This document shows, piece after piece, positions 22,056 through 32,577 of a stretch of DNA of 64,000 nucleotides. The first letter of the stretch is position 1, and the number at the start of each line of letters is the position of its first letter. The stretch comes from Owenia fusiformis. Lineage: Eukaryota > Annelida > Polychaeta > Sabellida > Oweniidae. The DNA lies in assembly GCA_903813345.2 (NCBI GenBank), contig CAIIXF020000008.1, positions 19,516,822 through 19,580,821 of the forward strand, given 5' to 3'. Under the pieces are notes generated by a model. The model did not search any database. It had not been told where the DNA came from and saw only the letters and a program-made list of their open reading frames with translations. The translations under genes and the position numbers were made by a program.

Positions 22056-25000
22056 TCACACGAACACATCCGGGAAGTCAGTCATCCATTTTGTGACTAC
22101 GTCAATATTGAGAGCACCAAGCTCATACAGGAAACTTTTGTGTTTACACTTAACTACAACACCAGCCGCCTTTGCACAATTAATCACATTGTAGGCCATA
22201 CCTGAATAATTCAAAATAAGACATGCACTTAGTACTAGTATTGCTGATATATTCTTTTTTATTACTATTCAATTCTACAAAATAATAAAATACATGCAAC
22301 TTTTTACTCCCGTGTGAAATATTGTGATATATGTATTTAAAAGTTATGTTATAAAAGATACCATCTTATGCCTCAATGCGAAATGTTTAAGTAGTCAATT
22401 TATCATTCACTATGGAAATTCAGATAGTTCTTTTTATGTTTTTTGGATGTATGCATTATTTGTGAAAGATGCGCACATATTCACTTAGAGAGAATAAAAT
22501 ATTTTTGTTACTTATGAGTTATTTTGCGATTCTGATCGTATTATTCGTTGTAGACCAAAATGTTCATGACATTAAGCATGTTTCTTTTTCATTTTTCATC
22601 TTCTCCAATTTCTAATAAAAAAATCTTACTATTCCATGAAGCAATTTGGGCTATTCTGTAACCATCCTTATTCTGGTACTTCGCAAGATTCTCTATTGCA
22701 ACTCGGCCCTCGACATCACGAGCACATTCCAACATTGCATCAGGAAAAGCTGAAACATGGAATGCACTTCGGAATGGCATATTAAACGTGCATTATGAAA
22801 GAGAACAACTATCGTCTGCTTCAAGAATATCAAATAAAATATTCAACCCAAGAGTGTTGAATATTTTGCAATCTCAAAATCTGAGGTACCAGATTTCACC
22901 TCAATACACAGTATGGTAGTATCATTTGACAAGACGTGATCTCTTAAATATAACATAATGGCATTTGTGATTTCCTATACATTTATTAAATTCATTTTGG
23001 TAATACCACGACTATCAACACAGCGTTCTGACAGATGGGAGCCGACAGTAAACAATGTGAATTTCGATATGATCATACAAATTAGCAAATCAAATCACTC
23101 CTACCTGCAATGATCTTATCAGCTTTAGCTGTTTTCTCTTGATTGGCTGCAAAAATGTAAGTCAATAACTTATGCCATATAATAGGGTGTTAAAATCAAA
23201 TCCACTTTTATGTCACCAAGTGGTGACATTTTTATAAGTCGACCGATTTATTTTTATTTGCCGGTCGATTACAGTAGTCAGCATTCATTGACTGTAACAA
23301 ATTGTTACTTTTTGCAACCATTTCCAATGACTTGTCAGCTGGTGACATTTTTTTGTCCAATGGTCCTTTTGCCATATAGATTTGAAATCGTGTTAAAGTC
23401 TCGTTTTTAAAGAGATTTTAGGAGATCTGCATTTCTAACAATTAAAGACTAAAGTTTTCTTCCATTTGATAGCATATTTGAATTCCCTGTGTAATTTTCT
23501 ATCAAAACAACTTTGATTTGCACTGTTATTTACGTTTATTCAAATTCTAAGAAAAAGGTTGGGCTAAATCCCCATTGACACAATGCTAAGAAACCTTTAA
23601 AAGTTCATTTACTCTTACAAAAGGATCACAATTTTAATGTGAAATCACAATCCACATGTCAATAAGACCATATAGTTACATTCCAATGGTGTTTTAAGTT
23701 TATCCAAATGGAATCACTTCTTAAATCAAAAAATTAAGTGACTCTGGCAATACATCTACATGTATTCTAGCCCGACCATAGCCCTACCAATACCCATGAT
23801 GCCATCTTTTTCCATTTATATGGAAAAGGGTCAATTAAATAATGTTTTTTAGTTTTTATTCGCGAATGCAACTTTCGGATGTCGGCTAACGAATTAACCT
23901 ACTATTTAATGGGCACCTCATTTAAATATGAATCGGACCTGCCACTATTCCATTCATATTTAGTTTGTCATAAAAAAGCAGGTTAATCCGTTAGCCGACA
24001 GTCGAAGGTGCAGCGAATACAAGCTTAGTTTTCGGTGTTTTACCTTGAGTGAGGAAGGAGCGCATTTTTATTATTTCATTTTCAAGGTTACAGTTGACTT
24101 CTTTGACACCTGTTAATTCGAAATCCAAAGTTGCTGCCATTATCCAATCTTGTATCAGTTCTGATGTGTTATTATCACAAGTTGATAATTCTTGATTTAA
24201 TGCAGTCGCAACATCCTACAACATGACAATATCCCTGTTCTACATCTACTTAACTCGACGCACAGTCAAAATAACAACATGGATATGACCTTCTGGTTTT
24301 TAGAATTTTTGTTTTCTCGATTTATACCCCCTTGAAAGGTCGCAGGTTCTGACTTTAAGAAAATCTGAGAAAATACATTGCTATATATTTTATATTCAAA
24401 TAAACAGCAATTCCAGTATTTAGGTGTAAATCATTAAAACAAAAAATATCATAACATCTTCATTTTTAACTTAAAATTTAAATATTTACTTACTTGGTCA
24501 TATTGACAAACAGACTGATCAGAGGAATGAGTATCATATTTAATCGCAACTTTGTATTTAGCAATTAGCATTGACCGAGCGCAGGAGTCTATCGCTGCAA
24601 TATAAGTTTTAAGTGAACAACATGTAATCACATCCATAATTTGTTCATCATTGTATGAACATAGCTTATGTTAAGATCGAGAAGTTACTAACGTCGTAAA
24701 TGAAATTGCAATTCAGGAGTTATTGTCATATTTTTTAAAAGATATTCTACAATGTTTTTTGAAAATTGATGTTTACAAATTGAATAGTTCGGCAATACTA
24801 TACATAGGGCTTGTTTACGACAAAGGAGTGGTATCGATACGGAGAACATTTTGAACACACATTTCTCTCAAACCAGTCATGAAAAAATCTAAAGTTTAAC
24901 ACATCGTCAATTTAATGGTCATCTTTTGAATGGTAACAATATAATTTGTATATATACTTTCATCTATATTGTTTTAGAAAACACATCAAACACTTGTTTT

Positions 25001-26839
25001 GTTCTTGGTATCATGTTTCCAGAGTGAAATGAAACATCTTTCCAAACCTCATTGGAACAAAACGACATAAACACAACATGTTTAGGTCTCTCAATATTGT
25101 AATTGTCATGTACAAAGGAAATTTTGGTTGATTTTGAAAAAGTATCTTGTTAATGAAATAAAAGGTTTATCTTGATTTTTATCTATTTTGGGGGGATTTT
25201 TTTTTAATATTTTGAATACTTTTTTTTAAAATCAACCAAAAATTCCTTTGTATTACTATAATATTGAAAGGTCTAAAAAGATGTTGTATATGCTATTCTG
25301 TTCAAACAAGTTCGGAAAGACATTTTATTTCATCCTCAAGAATTGGTAGAAAGGAGCAAAAACAATTGCACTAAAAAAACAAAAAATGTTAACAAAAACA
25401 GTTATATACAATATTTCTAAATAATTTTCGCCTTAGATATTTGTCAATCAGTCAACATAACATAAAAGACCGTGTTTTTTTACAGAATGTTTTCAATGAT
25501 TGGTTTAAGAGAAAAACATTGTTGAATTCAGTTCTCCATATCGATACCACTCCTTTTGATTTATTCTCACTTTGCCAGAGCTATTTTGTTGCCAACACAA
25601 TGGGTAATCGTGGCCATAGAGATATGTTAAGAATTGCTTGATTTTTCTTGGAAACAGATTTAGTAATGAATTTTTGGAAAAAGTGTTTTGTTTTTGCGGC
25701 TAATATAAACTATGAGTTTATATTATGTAATGTATTAATTGTTTTGATATGTTCCAACATGTTAGTAAAATACATCTGCGACAAGTTTCCAAAAGGGATT
25801 GTTTGATATTTCTTACTCATAAAATAGAACATTTTTTACTATGTTTAATAATCAAATATTTGTATCCTCCGACACATGCTTAACACATGCATTTTGCTAG
25901 CAAATTAAATGTAATAATCAAGGATTTATATAACAATCATTTAAACACTTCTTTCGGTTAGATTCATTTCTAAAATAATCATTCGAAATCAGATATGTGC
26001 ATAGTGATATCTTAACCTTTGAAGGATACCAATGTATAATAGGGACAGCATACTTAAATTCACAACAGAAATAGCAATATTTTGTCAAATATTTTCGTTG
26101 TATGTCATTTCAAAGGTATTAGGCGAAGGCACTTTTTGGCGTAGTTTTTCAACAAATGATGCATCAATTAAAAGAAATTATTCCAAGTTTTGATTGTGAT
26201 GACCCAGATATTTTTAAAAGGTTAATGGCTACTGAACACTTGAATGTTCAATTATACATTGGAAAATTTATATATCATGGATTCAAAATTTAAGTGTATA
26301 TGTTTAATAGTGTGCATCACACTGTATAATAATTATTATTTGTAGTTAGAATAGTTGTAGTAGTAATTTGTAGTGTTTTAGTGACTAATGTATCATGTTA
26401 CTGATATAAATTGTCAATAAAAGATATAATAATAATAAAATCGACAATGTTAATTAAACCAGTGTGTTGGAGGATACATATTTGACAAAAAATATATGCA
26501 GAGTAAAAGTAATTTCATTTCATGGGTAACACATATCTAACATTGCCATTTTAAGAAATAATCGCAAACATAATTTATTCAGAGGCTGGAAAATATCACC
26601 ACAATCAATTTGCTATATGTGCTGTAATCCGAGTTCAAGTATGCCATAAAAAACAATTTTTTTTGTCAAAAATCCCATCATTTTCATATTGCATATTGCC
26701 TTAAACATCTTAGTTTCAAAATAATTTGACATTTAACACATCGTGTACTACTTTTTGCTGTATTAAAATACTCACGAGTGAGGTTAACCTCAGTGCTTAA
26801 TAGTAAAACTGCAATTGTCCAGCTCAAAGCAATCTTCAT
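22056..26839 (-). CDS. Secreted cysteine-containing protein, copy A (six exons, complete)
   Basis: Minus-strand exons, in order: 26839-26776 (signal peptide MKIALSWTIAVLLLSTEV), 24594-24494, 24215-24044, 23146-23105, 22749-22630 and 22201-22056 (stop). All junctions are GT-AG and all phases match (1,0,1,1,1), giving 214 residues. The mature part is helix-rich with seven cysteines (IDSC, SVC, STC, VNC, LEC, INC, VKC), no membrane segment, and ends DFPDVFV. I do not recognise the family. The last five exons are duplicated, with open frames, at 32578-35832 and 38171-45199. It converges with the methyltransferase-like gene. The stop codon abuts a MITE end. Exon 1 to exon 2 linkage is inferred from phase and spacing; the other joins are supported by conservation in all three copies. 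Confidence 0.8.
23211..23350. repeat. Small MITE with ATGTCACCA ends, in intron of copy A
   Basis: ATGTCACCAAGTGGTGACAT at the left and TGTCAGCTGGTGACAT at the right are inverted, and each is itself partly palindromic. The same unit is present at 34116-34227 and 43979-44092, so it predates the duplication. Confidence 0.65.
23362..23832. repeat. MITE, copy 2 of the USP-intron family, private to copy A
   Basis: It is closely similar over its length to 12010-12493. In copies B and C the site reads CCAATTAAA, uninterrupted. Here it reads CCAAT, element, AATTAAA, so a 3-bp AAT duplication is directly inferred. A 3-bp TSD suggests a Harbinger-type mechanism, although the canonical target is TWA. 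Confidence 0.82.
23858..24026. repeat. Hairpin MITE with TTCGCGAATGCAACTTTCGG ends
   Basis: The left arm TTCGCGAATGCAACTTTCGG is followed by a TGTCGGCTAACG block, which is repeated in inverse at the right end (GTTAGCCGACAGTCGAAGG). Related ends occur near 21575, 22016, 31196, 32537, 34266, 38125, 42668 and 44132, making this one of the commonest families in the window. Confidence 0.75.
24821..25556. repeat. Imperfect long inverted repeat (~330 bp arms)
   Basis: CAAAGGAGTGGTATCGATAC (24821) is mirrored by GTATCGATACC-type sequence ending at 25556. Inward, AAATTTTGGTTGATTTT near 25120 is mirrored by AAAATCAACCAAAAATT near 25228. The arms are diverged, so this is an old element. It lies in the first intron of the copy A secreted-protein gene. 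Confidence 0.7.
25850..26490. mobile_element. Possible element remnant with short inverted ends
   Basis: CAAATATTTGTATCCTCCGA (25854) is matched in inverse by GGAGGATACATATTTG (about 26468-26484). Inside, a short frame ending YIGKFIYHGFKI before a stop near 26292, followed by AATAAAAG and ATAATAATAATA, resembles the very end of a LINE. Evidence is thin. Confidence 0.35.
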
Positions 26840-27964
26840 ATTTGCGATCGCTAGCTACGTATGCGTGTTTTTTGTGTATAAAGTAACCGCTCCTACTATA
26901 CTTATGACAATGCGACTATCACATGACGTATGCAATGACTTTTTCGTAGCGTCCATGTGTACAGGGGTTTTCTCATACTACGTAACATAGGGATCAAGGC
27001 ATCATCAACTCTGGCGAATGTTCAGACACATTTTATAATGAACTGAGCAGTGCCATTATTGGTAAAACATGAATATAAAACTGACAATTCAACTCATTGC
27101 CTATGTCTGGAATCATTTAAAATATATAATCTGAGACTTTTTAAACCTTCCCGTGTGTATGTCATTTAAGAATATTATTTTATATGGTATTCAAAACATT
27201 CATCTGATGCAGGTATAACATCTTGAAGTGTCAGATATACGGCCGGGTGCTTATGCATTTGCCCTCGTCTACTACTATTCACCTTTCCACTAGGTGTCCC
27301 ACGATACATTAGAGAGGTTTCGCAAAACGAATTAGCTAATACGTATCTCCATCCGTATCCCGTTACGTTTACGGATACGTATTTCGATAATTTTCGTTTC
27401 GCAGTTTGTTTTTTGAAGTACGTAATTATAAACGCATCTCAATCCATGTTTAATAGTAGTGAAAACTAGGGTCAAATAAAAGGCTTCATCTGCACTAAGA
27501 TTTCAAAACACCATTGGGAGTGTCAGCTTTCAGAATCACAACTCCAAAAGTATTTTTGGTGAGTGCAAAAATACATATTAACCCTTTCATCCCTAAGGTG
27601 TCATTTATTAATTTCATGACATCAATTTCAAAATGAAGAATATCCTTATTTCTAGGTTTACAATAACCAATTCAGTGTCAAATTATACTTTTGGGAATAT
27701 TTAAGGGTTTGAAAACAGACGTGCAGTGACTGCATTATGCCACAAAATGCGTAAACATTTCTAGAATGACTTGCCATACTGCACACGGACCTTTAATTTC
27801 ATGTTTTTGCAGCTGTATATTTTGGTAATAATTCAAGATCAAATAAGTAAAAAATAGCGACTTGGGCAAGGCCAAGGCATTCGGAAACCACACCGTATTC
27901 ATATAAGCCACCTCCCCCTTTCTTACTCACTTCGAGAGCCATGTTAGATTTTGAAACTTATGGC

Positions 27965-28480
27965 TCTCAAACGGAGAAGTGAACAGCTGATCAATAGTGA
28001 CCTTTGAAACTGAATTAAGTCGATCCGCGGCTTACTTTTGGTCTCTAACTGTGTCTTACATCAGTATCATCAATCCGTGTAAGTATTGGAGCGCTGGAGT
28101 ACTTCTTTTTCGATCAAGACTTGTAAATTGTTCATCGAGTTAAAGTTTTACAGACCTATTTCCAATATGGCGGTTTGCTAGGTGCGAGATACGCAACGAA
28201 CGAAATGAATTTTGAGAATTAGTTAGGTTCGGACAACCTCCGGAGATTTACGAAAATGTCCGAGCAGAAACCGCCATATTGGAATTTGGCAGTAAAACGA
28301 TTCACTCGACCTAACAATTACAAGTCTTGATCGAAAAAGAAGTACTCCAGCGCTCCAATACTTACACGGATTGATGATACTGATGTAAGACACAGTTAGA
28401 GACCAAAAGTAAGCCGCGGATCTACTTAATTCGATTTCAAAGGTCACGATCACTGAGCTGTCCAAATGCTCCGTGGGAAA
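27965..28480. repeat. Long inverted repeat (~210 bp arms, near-perfect core)
   Basis: 28026-28175 (CCGCGGCTTACTTTTGGTCT...) is mirrored almost base for base by 28268-28418, and weaker symmetry extends to 27965 and 28480. The spacer is under 100 bp. It ends about 315 bp before the start of duplicated block B. No coding capacity. Confidence 0.88.
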
Positions 28481-28796
28481 GCTATTATATCAAAATCCAA
28501 ATAGCTTTCGCAGGAAGTAACCCCTTTCCTCATACATGGGCTTTAGTGAAAACACATGCCTCATATAAACTAAGGAGGGGAGCAAAGTAACATATTTGAT
28601 CATAGAAAGCGACACAAATATATCATTTATGCAATAAAAGTATGTTTTGTATGAGAAATCAACAAAAAATGTGTTATGTAAAAAGATAAATTAGCATTAT
28701 TTTTCTTGAATTCATTGAACAACAGGGGATCAGCTCATCAGAGAACGACGTGAAGCTAACGCCTATCATACCAGTTAAATATCTCACCATCATAAT

Positions 28797-29440
28797 ACTT
28801 CAACGATATTGCAAAAAAGTCATATAGAGGCACTCCGCCGTTTGATAAAGTAATGTTGAATGACGGCGTGCAGTATTTGGAATACTCCCAAGAGACATAT
28901 GCAAACATCATGAAATGTGTAAGTGAGTTGGGTAAAATGCTCATCATTGTGAGACCGGGAAGTACACTTCCTTTGTTCCATGATGCCAAACAACGCATTG
29001 CTGAAAATTATGCTCCGTATATGAAAATAGTGCGTGAACTACAAGCTTGTGGACTTGATGTCCAGTGGGAGATTGAAATTCTTCCTATTATCATGCCCAA
29101 GGTCAAGTGGGTCACAATGCTGAAAGAAAAATTCCCGCCATGTTTGGACATTATGAGCTCGTACGAGATCTCGTCGGGGATACGGGAGTTAACCGAAGGG
29201 GTACTAAAATACGAAGGTGAAATGGTGGAATTTCAAGATAGACTTCTTTTCATAACTGCCACCCATACATTGGCTCAAGCTGAACTTCCGGTAGTGAAAA
29301 GATTTGGGACAATTACCACAGAGCCAGGTATGTATGGGAGATCTAAGATATAAGATGAAGGGTGACCTAGGATATCAAGAAATATGTACCGACAAAATAT
29401 TATAGTTCAAATAACCAAGGTGCAGTGAGAAATCAAATAC
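28797..29440 (+). pseudogene. Truncated methyltransferase-like pseudogene
   Basis: Corresponds to 19868-20520 of the intact gene, starting at YFND and lacking the whole N-terminal third, including motif I. A 6-nt in-frame deletion removes two residues in the RPGS region (near 28962). A small insertion after GTATG near 29333 shifts the frame to a stop at about 29351. No upstream start exon is visible. The remaining frame is otherwise strongly conserved, so the duplication is fairly recent. Confidence 0.88.
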
Positions 29441-29564
29441 TTTTCTCACAAGTGGTGACATTTTTAAACCATTTAGATCAACTTAGGTAGTTTTCCTGCT
29501 ATTGCATTGCGTACTGTATAAACTTATTATACTACTAGCTCACTAATCATATTTAGTTTAGTTA

Positions 29565-29860
29565 CCCTCATCGGCAATTATACTATCCTGGACACCCACC
29601 TGAGAATCATGTCATATTAGTTACCCTCATCAGCAATTATACTATCCTGGACACCCACCTGAGAATCATGTCATATTAGTTACCCTCATCGGCAATTATA
29701 CTATCCTGGACACCCACCTGAGAATCATGTCATATTAGTTACCCTCATCGGCAATTATACTATCCTGGACACCCACCTGAGAATCATGTCATATTAGTTA
29801 CCCTCATCAGCAATTATACTATCCTGGACACCCATCTGAGAATCATGTCATATTTAGCTA
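29565..29860. repeat. 59-bp minisatellite, 5 copies
   Basis: The unit begins TTACCCTCATCGGCAATTAT and ends TGTCATATTAG. It is present five times here and once at the equivalent place in copy A (about 20660-20720), so it expanded after duplication. The last unit has CATCTGAG in place of CACCTGAG, like the edge of an array. Confidence 0.92.
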
Positions 29861-30167
29861 CTCTTTTTTCGAAAGTTACAATCTATGGACCATTTTAAAG
29901 CTCAAACATTTTGTTTCATAATATTGTTCTATAGTTATTTTAGAAGCAATTGAAAAAATCACTTTTTATCAAATTAAGAGTTAACTTCATTTTTAAAATT
30001 TCAGTTGCTTCTACGATGATTAGAAAATTCTCTAATCTCTAAAATGAGTAATAGACCATTAAAGAAATAATTTATCGATGTATCTGCAGGTCCCACATTT
30101 GGCTTCGCGTCATAGCAAAAATTTAAATAGAGTTAGTTTAACTATATTTATCATTGTGAATAATAGA

Positions 30168-31048
30168 TCTTAATGAGACTCCATCATAATGAGACCTCAA
30201 ATTCACAACGTGGTTTTATTCCAGAAATACAAAGGATATTAGCTAAATATGAAATCGAGTCATTAAATCAATACATTGATACAGGGTATTTCCCTCCAAA
30301 ACACATATGGAAACGTATCGTCAAATTTGCCATAAATTCTCATCAAAATGACGAATGGAAATCACGAACGGAAAATGATCATAGCTTTACTAGATTAAGA
30401 CAAATACAAAACAATCTAGAACCAAACCCACTATGGCTGTACTCAAGAAAGATTCCCGGTCTTCTTAAATATGCAACTGTCATAGCAAAGTTTCTAACTA
30501 TTCCACTTGACCCAAATAAACCTGAGCTTTGTGAATATTGTGGAGCACTAGAGGGAGACATTATCTCACACAGAGCAGCAATGTGCACGGAAACTGCTCC
30601 AGCACGAAACAATATGCTGAATAGAATCACTGTGGCTATAGGTCAGTCTGAAGCTGGGATTTTTCTCAGAGAATTCCTTAAAGCCCCTCTTCCAGTGTCA
30701 GTGAAATGCCTTTCTTGTTTTAGCGACTGTGTTAATTTGAAAACGATAAACATAGTGTTGCCTTACTTTAGCAATATAATTAAAAACTCTAATGTAGAAT
30801 TAAACACACCGTTCCAATAAGCTATAACCGTTGAGTTATGACGTGCAATTAAAACCCCAGAGGTGCAATTTTTTACTTCCTTTTAACTTTGTAAACTTTT
30901 ATAATTATTTGTTTTGTTATATTTTGTTCTTTGTTTATTACGTGTATAAATGTTGTATATGTTTTGGTTATTGTTGTATTGTTTGATTGATTTATGTTTA
31001 CATGTTTAATCCATTTTATTATGGGAATAAAAGCGACATAATAATAGC
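30168..31048 (+). mobile_element. 3' fragment of a LINE (ORF2 C-terminus and 3' UTR)
   Basis: The open frame 30173-30820 encodes a LINE ORF2 C-terminal region, recognisable from the zinc-knuckle-like pattern CEYCG, then H, then C (about residues 121-138) and the run of basic/aromatic residues before it. It ends at TAA, followed by a ~220 bp 3' UTR and a tail AATAAAAGCGACATAATAATA. The corresponding place in copy A lacks it, where about 80 different bases are found, so it inserted into copy B. It is 5'-truncated, as is usual for target-primed retrotransposition. Confidence 0.7.
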
Positions 31049-31483
31049 ATAGGTATATTGATATCATGGTACTTTGTTGGATAGTGACTGACAAGGAGTA
31101 TACTACTGCTCGAGAAAGCTAGTTTGAAATACATAACTCATTGACCTTTCCCTTGCAACCTAACCTTGACCTGTCCCATTAAGGACCAAAACCTAACACT
31201 CGTAAATCCAACTGCCGGCTGACGGCTTGACCTCCGGCTCATAGGTAATCTGCATGAAATTAAACTCATTTTAAAGTTGAATAATGATCAAACTGTCAGT
31301 CAATTTTCGGTGATCAGTGATCACTTGACTTTTGATAATGTGACTTTCAAACATGTTAATTCGGATTTATGAGTTGATTTTAACGAAAGGCGGCCCAACA
31401 TGAAACGTCCATCATTGAAATTGCTGCACATACTGAGCAAGTGTAAATTAATAGTGTCTTATATAGTGTGGCAATAATCACTA

Positions 31484-32326
31484 TAGACGTGGATTCACGG
31501 CTCTAGTGACTTATTTGACTATTTGACTATCGGAGTTAATTTCTTTTGATTCCCATTTGTTTTTTTAAATATATTTGTCCCAATGTAATGTTATATGATA
31601 AATTGTTAAACTTACCATACCTAAGTTGTTATCCACGATGTAATTGCGCGGATACTATAGGAAAACCGTCACTTTTTAAATTATTTCAAAATTTTCTAGC
31701 GGCAATTCTCGATATCGAGACTTCGCGAGAAGAGATATGAAATTCCCTAATGTATACGACGATGCCATCTATTTTACTACATAAAGTTCATATCAATCAG
31801 ACTGCATAGTAAGCAATATTCAACAGTGAATCACACATGTTGAAGTTTAATTAAGGAATTCTCATCATAGACAGTGACTTTTATTATAGTTTCTAGTTTT
31901 AATAAAGGAATACCAAACGGAGATAGTGACTATTAATTGTTTAGACTATACGCAGATTCCGGTTTTCTCAAATTTTAGTCACGTGACTTCTGACAGCACG
32001 CATGCGCATAAATTATGTAGGTCAATTACAATTTTGAGAATTCGACTTTCTCTCACCTGAAAAATACAAAGACACTCCTTGATATAATTTGCAGGATAAA
32101 CATGATTACAACTAGGGTCAATTTGAAGACAAACAACGTCGCTACATAGTGGTCCAAAAATTTTAAAGATTAAGGTAAGGAGCTCCGAGGAAAAGCAAAA
32201 ACAACCGATCCGTTGTTTTTCAGAATCTCAACTTGCCTAGGGTTTTTAATGCTTGGTGATGCGCCTCTGGAGCCATGACAAATCTCAGATATATAAATAA
32301 AGGCCCAGAGGCGCATGAATGCACCT
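31484..32326. mobile_element. 843-bp non-autonomous element with 10-bp TSD (Mutator-like?)
   Basis: It is flanked by perfect direct repeats ATAATCACTA at 31474-31483 and 32327-32336. Copy A carries this sequence once, uninterrupted (near 21841). The ends share GTG-ATTCA in inverse orientation (31491 and near 32312). A GCGCCTCTGG/CCAGAGGCGC stem lies at the right end. A 9-10 bp TSD suggests a Mutator-type transposase; no transposase is encoded. Confidence 0.85.
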
Positions 32327-32577
32327 ATAATCACTAAAGCTACACGCATGAAATTCTCACTTGCTCCAAAACATACACTGCTAACAGACGTTGACCAGCG
32401 ATTTTAACATTATTACAAGTACAGTACATAGGAAAATTTAGGAGTTTTCAACAAAAGATTTATTTTCAAATTAGTCTCATATGCACATTCTACAGGATGA
32501 GCTATGTTGATGAGTTGGTTTTTGTTTACTAGGTAGCATTCGTAAATTCAACTTCCGACTGTCGGCTGACGATTCAC

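Larger units (their letters stand above)
19868..24664. repeat. Segmental duplication, copy A
   Basis: This block, from inside the methyltransferase-like exon to the first intron of the minus-strand secreted-protein gene, is homologous to 28796-35905 (copy B). Copy A has single copies where B has expanded minisatellites. It lacks B's LINE fragment, 843-bp insertion and 499-bp insertion, and has its own MITE at 23362. It looks like the donor because both genes extend intact beyond its edges. Confidence 0.85.

Noticed and set aside
29565-29860. Second regular repeat array as CRISPR or centromeric satellite
   Set aside because: Only five head-to-tail 59-bp units, single copy in the paralogue; ordinary local expansion.
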